Assembly (NCBI GenBank): GCA_028565635.1 | Contig: JAOXYB010053367.1 | Location: 1-11,414 of the forward strand | From: Phoronis ovalis | Taxonomy: Eukaryota; Phoronida; Phoronidae | DNA: 11,414 bases | Reading direction: 5' to 3' | In this document: positions 6,701 to 11,414 of the stretch, in pieces | Layout of the letters: every line of letters starts with the position of its first letter | How positions within the stretch are numbered: position 1 is the first letter of the stretch | The notes under the pieces: model-generated | What the model was told of the DNA's origin: nothing | What the model saw: only the letters and a program-made list of their open reading frames with translations | The model's database searches: none | Made by a program: the position numbers and the translations under genes

Positions 6701-8839
6701 TGGTAAAGAACACTTTAAACTTCATAAAAAAAACAACAGCAAGTACCTATACACCTATACACTGGAGTGTTCATAGCAGAAAAAAAGAAGGTAGTATCCA
6801 GTGCCATTTGATCAAGTAAAATTATGGAATGCAAAATAATTTGGGACTTTTGCAGCATTTTTAGAACAACAAATGAGACCAATACCTGTTTCTATTACTG
6901 GATACATTTTGAGACAAAATGTTGATGTGTCAGTGACATTAAAAATGACTCATTTCACACTTGGTGTGGTGTCTCTACATAGCTATGTTAATACGAATTA
7001 TATAAACTGTGATGGGCAGTGCTATGATAATAGAATAAACATATGCAGCAACTGCCAACACACTGTTTAAATATAGATATTGAAGACACTATATATAATC
7101 TAGACAGGAAAGAACAAGCAGATGTTACAACTACCTTTGGTATAAATTCAATAAATTTTAATTTGTTCATTTTTTTAAAGGTAAAGCCGGAATGTCTGGA
7201 CCAACTGAGCCGTGTAACCATGTAACAATTTTGTAAGCATGACTTCCTTTCACTTTGATCACACTTATGAATAGCCAATTTATAACTATTGTGACAATGC
7301 ATTTTATGTTAGAACGTCACTGAAAATATCCTCAAATCTTATGACATCATTCCGTAAAGTGAACTGTCATTAAAGTACAGTCTGATGACATTGCACGAAT
7401 TTGAACTTATTTCACAGCTTGACAGGGAAATCCTCTTTTTAATTTGTTGGTTACATAAAATGTAACCTAAAAAAAATCGGGAATAAATAAACAATAGCCT
7501 GTTGGTTATACAAACTTAACCTCTAAATCTGAAGTCAAACATTGTTTTATCACAAAAAATGATCAATAAATGTGACTTGTGAACTCTGAATTACTTCCCT
7601 ACCATGGGGGGATATTGTACGCATTTGATATACAAACAGTACGTTGCTTCAACTCAATGGTACAACTGGTTATAAGATGTCCACATAATCGACTAACAGT
7701 TTTGATTAATTCAGTAAGCTCCTGTAATATTTATGTAAATGATTTACTTCTGACCGTAATCTGTGTACAGACGAACAAAAGACTCAATCATCAGAATGAC
7801 GAAGATAAAACTTAGAAATGGGCATGACCAATATCAAAACTATAAATCCACTACAAATATTGGTATAAAGCACTCTTATATGCATTCACATAAAATAATA
7901 ACTCTAGACTATGTTTATGTCTTACCACTATTCCTAGCACCCCACTGTCAAAATGCATATTGCTTTAAATGATACTACTATTTTTGGGGGAGGGGCTACT
8001 TTCAATGTTTTTACGCTATTTATAATTTTACGCGTGAAGAGAATCACCACCTACACCACGCCTTATAATATTGAATGTATTAGACGAAATATTTTTTCCA
8101 CTCATAACATTAAACATATCCATTTTACTGGACAAGCCTCCAACCCTAATAGACAGTTAATATCAGGTGCTAATATTTGAAGTGAACAATCTTGTCAGCC
8201 GGCTGCTAATCAACAGATGCTACCAGTGGCAATCCACCCCCTAAAATTCTCAGTAAAAGCAGCAATCAACACCTATCCCTTTCAGTTTAATTCTGGTTTC
8301 AGTATCATAAAGCTATCTGTTCAAGTAATCCTACTCAAGAGGACCAAACCAACTCCTGACAAGTTTGGACAAGAACCCCAGCTGTACCATAAATATCATA
8401 GAAACGAGCAAAACCAGGCACTAATAAGTAACCTTTCTGGTTCACAAATATCAAAAGGGCACAACCCCAACATTAGGACACAAGTAGTACGTTGCCATAA
8501 TAAAGTTTACAATACATAAAGAATCATATGCATATTTGTTAAATTTGCCAAAGTTTCCTGATAGTGTGAAAAAGTAGGTCAAAACATGATAACTTGGCGA
8601 ATTACATAACTTATGGAATTACACCTTGTTAAAAATTCAGTAACTGGCGTTTCCCAATTTAGACATATAGTGTAAAATCAGTGCTATACCTTGACGCAAT
8701 CCATGGGGTACATTACACAGTGTTCCAAGACTCCAGCGAAAGCCCCTGCAATCATGTGCGTTGACCATGTTGTTTCAGGAGGCAAACTTTCATAGTCATC
8801 TATGTCCATATTTTTGAAACAAAGCTCGTCTTCCGACAT
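3147..8839 (-). CDS. mfrn: Mitoferrin (mitochondrial iron importer), complete gene of four coding exons
   Basis: The CDS joins 8839-8690, 6416-6191, 4146-4090 and 3709-3147 on the minus strand (996 nt, 331 aa), close to the ~338 aa of vertebrate mitoferrin-1. Mitoferrins are SLC25 carriers that bring iron across the inner mitochondrial membrane for heme and Fe-S cluster synthesis. Seen here: three carrier repeats with signatures P45-x-D47-x-x-K50-x-R52, P142-x-D144-x-x-K147-x-R149 and P233-x-D235-x-x-K238, plus the following EG(x)5R-type matrix motifs at E78-G79-R85, E171-G172-R178 and a variant Q269-G270-R276. Mitoferrin-typical blocks include [11 protein letters not shown] (26-36), [10 protein letters not shown] (97-106), LLHDAVMNP (134-142), [12 protein letters not shown] (176-187) and [10 protein letters not shown]. 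There is no presequence, as usual for carriers. The start is secure: an in-frame TAA lies 15 nt upstream (8854-8852), with G at -3. Invertebrates may have a single gene, so I do not choose between SLC25A37 and SLC25A28. An excess of cysteines is noted separately. The identification is very secure. Confidence 0.96.
3710..4089 (-). other. mitoferrin intron 3 (380 bp)
   Basis: This is a phase 1 GT-AG intron between exons 3 and 4. About a third of it is the 109-bp transposon copy at 3943-4051. The rest is AT-rich, with an A/G run at 3773-3793. Confidence 0.9.
3943..4051 (+). mobile_element. Short (109-bp) non-autonomous DNA transposon copy, internal deletion form
   Basis: The left end AGACTAATGTTAGTC and right end ACTGATGTCAGTCT form imperfect terminal inverted repeats, differing only by transitions. 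The flanks are AACATAACCAT (3932-3942) and AACATAATCAC (4052-4062), identical at 9 of 11 bases and read as an aged 11-bp target duplication. Its first ~70 and last ~35 bp align directly with the ends of the copy at 4498-4870, so the interior is missing. It contains no coding sequence. Confidence 0.85.
4090..4146 (-). CDS. mfrn: mitoferrin exon 3 (57-nt mini-exon, codons 126-145)
   Basis: The acceptor is attgtag|GAGCCG and the donor is GACG|gtacgt, with both flanking introns in phase 1. The 57 nt encode [19 protein letters not shown], which is most of transmembrane helix 3 and the start of the second carrier signature. The exon is recognised by homology (human has a near-identical [13 protein letters not shown]) and by perfect frame continuity, giving NPADVVKQRM across the next junction. 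Its length is divisible by three, so skipping would keep frame while removing helix 3. A 109-bp transposon copy begins 38 nt into the downstream intron. Confidence 0.94.
4498..4870 (+). mobile_element. Full-length (373-bp) copy of the same transposon family
   Basis: It begins AGACTAATGTTAGTC and ends GATGTCAGTCT. It is flanked by a perfect 11-bp direct repeat, ATACAGTTATT, at 4487-4497 and 4871-4881. The interior is AT-rich and non-coding, with a T9-C-TAAAAAA stretch near each copy's left end. Positions 4683-4754 are a perfect 72-bp inverted match to 5541-5612 in the opposite copy. It is a MITE-like, non-autonomous element. The 11-bp duplication is in the range of Mutator-like (MULE) elements, but the superfamily is not proven. 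Confidence 0.9.
5427..5819 (-). mobile_element. Full-length (393-bp) copy of the same family, opposite orientation
   Basis: On the plus strand it begins AGACTGACATCAGTTG and ends CACTAACATTAGTGT, where the outer GTC has mutated. The flanks GTATTAAAATT (5416-5426) and ATGTTAAAATA (5820-5830) agree at 8 of 11 positions. It aligns in reverse complement along the whole of the 4498-4870 element, with small indels and an extra ~20 bp near 5620-5645. It appears older or less constrained than the 4498 copy, judging from its target duplication. Confidence 0.87.
5970..5990. repeat. AAT microsatellite
   Basis: This is a pure run of about seven AAT units in intron 2. A degenerate continuation (ataataaaaataat) follows around 6003-6018. 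Confidence 0.9.
6191..6416 (-). CDS. mfrn: mitoferrin exon 2 (codons 51-125 plus one base)
   Basis: This exon is 226 nt. The acceptor ...ctttccag|ACAAGA follows a good pyrimidine tract, with a branch-point-like CTTAAC about 35 nt upstream. The donor is AATG|gtaagt, phase 1. It encodes the matrix loop, the EG...R motif (E78, G79, R85) and helix 2 with [15 protein letters not shown], which matches vertebrate mitoferrins almost residue for residue, followed by a short poorly conserved linker (about 111-125). Confidence 0.96.
6417..8689 (-). other. mitoferrin intron 1 (2.27 kb)
   Basis: This is a phase 0 GT-AG intron. Several open frames of 60-104 codons occur on both strands (for example 7579-7815, 7953-8180 and 8217-8519 plus), but none has a recognisable domain or splice support, and I regard them as chance ORFs. 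Small structures seen are a hairpin GGTTACAT-aaa-ATGTAACC at 7449-7467 and a short tandem ACCTATAC pair near 6746. No mobile element with clear ends was recognised. Confidence 0.85.
8690..8839 (-). CDS. mfrn: mitoferrin exon 1 (codons 1-50)
   Basis: This exon is 150 nt, exactly 50 codons. It holds an acidic N-terminus (MSEDELCF...), transmembrane helix 1 with the mitoferrin block [11 protein letters not shown], conserved histidines H28 and H40, and the start of the first carrier signature (PMDCVK). The donor is CAAG|gtatag at 8690/8689, phase 0. Splicing to exon 2 completes the signature as PMDCVK|TRMQ. Confidence 0.95.
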
Positions 8840-8971
8840 TTCTACTTTTGCTTAAATAGTCACGCTTATTATGATGTTTTATAACATGTCAACAGATGCC
8901 GGTAGTCTCATAAACGTGGGTATTTTTAGAACCGCATTCACGCAATTATTCCGACTCCTCTGTCCACAATG

Positions 8972-8985
8972 TGACGTCAACCAAT
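8972..8985 (+). promoter_or_regulatory. Composite CRE and CCAAT box
   Basis: TGACGTCA (8972-8979) is the full palindromic ATF/CREB site. It is followed after one base by CCAAT (8981-8985), the NF-Y site. It lies 133-146 bp upstream of the mitoferrin start codon and about 505 bp upstream of the BOD1-like start. NF-Y sites are typical of bidirectional promoters. Confidence 0.6.
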
Positions 8986-9423
8986 GGACTCGCGGGAGAG
9001 TCTCCTAGTTGCACTCGTCCAAGATTAGGGGACAGGAGATTTCTTATAGCTTTAATCGTGTTCAATATTTTGTTCAATTGACTAAGTAAACATTTTATAA
9101 GTTTAAGGAATATTACTCACATAACTTTTCACTGTAATTTTTACCAAATGCTACCAGAAAATGTTTTAAAAGTATTAGATTTTGCTCGATGCAGTAGTAT
9201 GTTACCCACAAAATGGAAGGAATGGGTATACATTATTTGGAACAAAAATGGAAAATTAATTACAGGTTCTTTATTCAATCTGAAGTACTAAAATAAAAGA
9301 AACATAATATGTTTTAGGCATTTATGTATTAGGTAAATAGTTATAAAGTTACAAAAACGGATTCATAAATATAGTATATGAATTTATTAACTGCTCTTGA
9401 GTCTGGTTTTAGCAAAAGCACAA

Positions 9424-9477
9424 ATGGCTGCCCCCAGGATAGATAGAATTTTGTTATTGGAAGATTTTATGGCGTAA
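9424..9477 (+). other. Possible 17-codon uORF ahead of the BOD1-like start
   Basis: An ATG at 9424 opens a frame of 17 codons (MAAPRIDRILLLEDFMA) that stops at 9475-9477, 13 nt before the main ATG and out of frame with it. Whether it lies in the transcribed leader is unknown. Confidence 0.3.
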
Positions 9478-9490
9478 TAATTGCTTTAGG

Positions 9491-9619
9491 ATGGAGTCAC
9501 AGGTTTCGAATTTACCTCCTGGAGACCCACGGCTGATTAACGAAATTGTGAATAAAGTGAAAGCCCAAGGACTATTTGATAAGTTTAGGAAAGATTGTTT
9601 AGCAGACGTTGATACTAAG
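9491..9619 (+). CDS. BOD1: BOD1-like exon 1 (codons 1-43)
   Basis: This exon is 129 nt, MESQVSNLPPGDPRLI... through ...CLADVDTK, and ends in phase 0. The next bases are gcaagc, giving AAG|GCAAGC. The exon end is fixed by homology, because DVDTK must join PAYQNL without gain or loss, so the donor is GC rather than GT. Confidence 0.9.
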
Positions 9620-11414
9620 GCAAGCTTTTTACTTTTTATCTCATTTCAAATAATATAGTCTATTTATAGTTCAAGTTATACTTTTTAAGTTACATTTATA
9701 TAGTTATATAGTTACATCAGACAGCTTCTGACGGGTGAGGCGTTCAGGCGAACGTCACGAAACTTACTCTAGCCTGTTAATACTCTATGCCTAGCAATAT
9801 GTTATTCAACTTTGACTACTCCAAGTCATTTGGAACTCCTGTCCTGCATACACACAAAAATTCCTAACAGCTAACTTTCTCGACGAATTGTTGATTCCAC
9901 ACATGGGTAAAACGCGCCACCTGTGTGTGTCACTTCCATGTAAATTGCTACCAAAGAATCTAGGACTATAATGTATGGAGGGGTTTATCTTCCTACTAGT
10001 TCTAGATGTTGGGCCTTGAGTTCTGTGTTGTTACCCCGGGGACACAAGTAGTCCCAATTTCGTGAGTTCAGGCTGCACCTCAGACAACTTTTGATAGATG
10101 AGGCATTTAGCCGAGCGTCACGAAACATGTAGCGAATTCCAGTGAAAGTGACCAACTGTCCAAAAATAAGTCATCCTTAGGCCTACCATCTGAGTTCAAA
10201 TATTATACTTTTGATACTCTATGCCTATCGAAAATCAACTTTGATTAATACTCAAAAAGTCCATGCTGGCATACACACAACAATTCTTAACAGCTAACTC
10301 TCTCGATGAAATGTTTATCCACCATGAGTGGCTGCATAAAAAGTGCCACCTTTGTGTGGATCAATTTCCGTGTAAATTGTTACCAAAGAGCACATGGGTC
10401 AAAGGATGAGTCCAAATATTTTTCGACCAGACATGTAACTTGCATTCTGCATTAGGGTATATTGCATTCTGCATTAGCTAAATATTGGCAAATAAGGTAT
10501 TTTGTTTAGGATGTAGATATGCCAAAGGGTATGTTCTTCAGCATATCAGATACAGATGCATATATTAAAGAGGGTATGATTTTCACAAACATTTTCGACA
10601 AATCAGGGTGGCTTAACTAGTTTTGGCAAAATGTTTACTTATCTGATGATTCTTACTGAGTGAGGCTGACGAAGGGTCACTTTTTCTACCTGCAAGTCTT
10701 CCAAAGGGACAACTTTTTTACAGGATTGCTACTGGTTGGTTAGTTGTGACACATATATCGTGTGAACATAATATTGTTATTAAACATATACCTTTATTAT
10801 TATATTATTATAATTCAGTGTTAAGATAGCAAGACAACAGTCAAATTGTTTAGCTACATGTGTAAAAATCAGTAAATAAAATCCGTGTTTTAAATTTTCT
10901 TTTTTCATAATTTTGTGTTGTTGTAGCCTGCCTATCAAAATTTGAGGTTACGTGTGGAAAACTATGTTTCATCATTCCTTTCAAAACAAAAATGGAATCC
11001 AAAGTTAAACAAGAACCAACTGAGAGACAGTCTGAGAAGACAAATACACCAGTAAGTGCATGTTACTAGACTCCGTTGCCTACAGTCCCAAATACGTGAC
11101 CATACTATGGAAGCCAATGTCTTCAAGTAGATTTGTGGATTTTCACTATCTCTGATAGTCAGAACATTTATTATAAAATAATTATGGATGTTTGCTGTCT
11201 AGTCAAAAGAAATTTCTTGACCACTTTGAGATAGTAAGAATCTCTACACTGAAATGCTTAGGTCATGCAGCTAGGACTATGCATTGCAATGCTCATGTTT
11301 TTATAGAATAAATAAACATATATTTTGTTCATTGTAACTAAGGGCTGTTCCGCTTTTAATTGTACGGGAGGGGCGGAAGGCACTTTTTTTTCAGACCCAC
11401 CACCCAGAATATGA
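9491..11414 (+). CDS. BOD1: BOD1/BOD1L1-like (SHG1 domain) gene, 5' part; continues past the right edge
   Basis: Exons 9491-9619 and 10927-11051 give 84 codons plus two bases. The protein matches the conserved N-terminal domain of vertebrate BOD1 (biorientation of chromosomes in cell division 1) and BOD1L1: LPPGDPRLI (8-16), GLFDKFRKDCLADVDTK (27-43), PAYQNLRLRVENYV (44-57) and WNPKLNKNQLR (66-76). This is the SHG1 domain, also found in the yeast COMPASS subunit Shg1. In vertebrates BOD1 restrains PP2A-B56 at kinetochores, and BOD1L1 protects replication forks with SET1-type methyltransferase. The start has A at -3 and G at +4 and an in-frame stop upstream (9440-9442). The N-terminus is short, lacking the Gly- or Pro-rich leader of the mammalian proteins. 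Without the C-terminal part I cannot say whether it is the short BOD1 or the long BOD1L1 form. The LPPGDP start favours BOD1. Confidence 0.9.
9718..9960 (+). repeat. Intronic repeat, copy A
   Basis: Its first 46 bp (from CAGACAGCTTCTGACGGGTG) match copy B at 37 of 46 positions, with nearly all differences being transitions. A second matched segment runs from about 9777 (ATACTCTATGCCTA) through ATACACACAA, AACAGCTAACT, TGTAAATTG and TACCAAAGA near 9955. This indicates an old interspersed or segmentally duplicated repeat. The family is not recognised. Confidence 0.65.
10081..10392 (+). repeat. Intronic repeat, copy B
   Basis: This is a direct copy of the 9718 repeat starting 363 bp later. An insertion of about 80 bp (10128-10206) lies between the first conserved block and the second. 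The start-to-start distance and the direct orientation suggest a tandem duplication, but the sequence following copy A (9961-10080) has no clear match after copy B. Confidence 0.6.
10440..10477 (+). repeat. Short direct duplication
   Basis: TTGCATTCTGCATTAG occurs exactly at 10440-10455 and 10462-10477, 22 bp apart. This is a recent local slippage or duplication event. Confidence 0.85.
10927..11051 (+). CDS. BOD1: BOD1-like exon 2 (codons 44-84 plus two bases)
   Basis: The acceptor is gttgtag|CCTGCC and the donor is CACCA|gtaagt, phase 2. It encodes PAYQNLRLRVENYVSSFLSK through NKNQLRDSLRRQIH. This matches vertebrate BOD1 (PAYQNLRQKVDNFVSTHL, then NKNQLRNGLRQ), where the next residue is also Q, as CA|G would give if the next exon starts with a purine. 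Confidence 0.93.
11052..11414 (+). other. BOD1-like intron 2, start only
   Basis: The intron begins gtaagtgcat and runs out of the window. No exon, repeat or RNA gene was recognised in this stretch. The last 60 bp become more GC-rich (cgggaggggcgg). Confidence 0.8.

Larger units (their letters stand above)
8840..9490. promoter_or_regulatory. Divergent intergenic region, probable bidirectional promoter of mfrn and BOD1-like genes
   Basis: About 650 bp separate the two start codons, which point away from each other. The stretch around 8930-9035 is the most GC- and CpG-rich part of the region (for example cgcgggag), as expected for a shared CpG-type promoter. It contains the CRE-CCAAT pair at 8972-8985. 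Transcription start sites cannot be placed from sequence alone. Confidence 0.6.
9620..10926 (+). other. BOD1-like intron 1 (1.31 kb), apparent GC-AG intron
   Basis: The intron starts gcaagc and ends gttgttgtag. It is largely occupied by two diverged direct repeat copies (9718-9960 and 10081-10392). It also has a short hairpin GGGAC/GTCCC (10039-10055), a small TTGCATTCTGCATTAG duplication and an AT-rich tract (10793-10815). No gene is visible inside it. Confidence 0.85.

Noticed and set aside
7579-8519. Series of 69-100-codon plus-strand frames in mitoferrin intron 1
   Set aside because: They overlap one another in different frames, show no domain or transposase-like motif, and lie antisense within a well-defined intron.
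8877-8883. TATAAAA on the minus strand upstream of mitoferrin
   Set aside because: It lies only 38 nt before the start codon, which would leave a leader of under 10 nt. It is more likely chance AT-rich sequence.
9611-9619. Alternative GT donor inside GACGTTGAT of BOD1-like exon 1
   Set aside because: Using it would delete the invariant VDTK before PAYQNL and break the match to the family, and it lacks a donor consensus.
10655-10690. Third copy of the BOD1-intron repeat (TGAGGCTGACGAAGGGTCAC)
   Set aside because: It shares only short words with copies A and B, and no second block follows, so relationship is not supported.

Overview
The window is AT-rich, intron-containing animal nuclear DNA. 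Two protein-coding genes are recognisable, in divergent (head-to-head) orientation. Gene content and the style of interspersed repeats suggest a marine or freshwater lophotrochozoan, most likely a mollusc such as a bivalve. That placement is inferred from protein resemblance and repeat style; nothing in the window proves the species.

Gene 1, minus strand (8839 down to 3147), is a complete four-exon mitoferrin (SLC25A37/SLC25A28 type), a mitochondrial inner-membrane iron importer. The spliced CDS is exon 1 8690-8839, exon 2 6191-6416, exon 3 4090-4146 and exon 4 3147-3709. These total 996 nt and encode 331 residues with all three carrier-family signatures. All three introns are GT-AG, with phases 0, 1 and 1.

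Gene 2, plus strand (from 9491), is the 5' part of a BOD1/BOD1L1-type gene (SHG1 domain). Exon 1 is 9491-9619 and exon 2 is 10927-11051; the rest lies beyond the right edge. Its first intron appears to start with GC rather than GT. About 650 bp separate the two start codons, and this stretch holds a palindromic CRE (TGACGTCA) abutting a CCAAT box. It is a likely shared bidirectional promoter.

The rest is introns and 3' flank rich in repeats. The most informative is a non-autonomous DNA-transposon family with three copies in mitoferrin introns 2 and 3 (3943-4051, 4498-4870, 5427-5819). Each copy has about 15-bp inverted ends fitting AGACTRAYRTYAGTY, each end is itself a small palindrome, and each copy is flanked by an 11-bp target duplication (11/11, 9/11 and 8/11 preserved). 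The 109-bp copy is an internal deletion form of the roughly 380-bp copies. Oppositely oriented copies flank the 57-nt exon 3.

Other repeats are: a dispersed repeat at the left edge (1-246); an inverted-repeat element (1159-1294); an ~80-bp minisatellite (1711-1980, with an outlier at 1329); a hairpin-forming inverted repeat (2909-2969); and two diverged direct copies of a repeat in the BOD1 intron (9718-9960 and 10081-10392). No RNA gene, CRISPR array or new protein system was found. The remaining ORFs of 60-100 codons are unsupported and are not annotated as genes.
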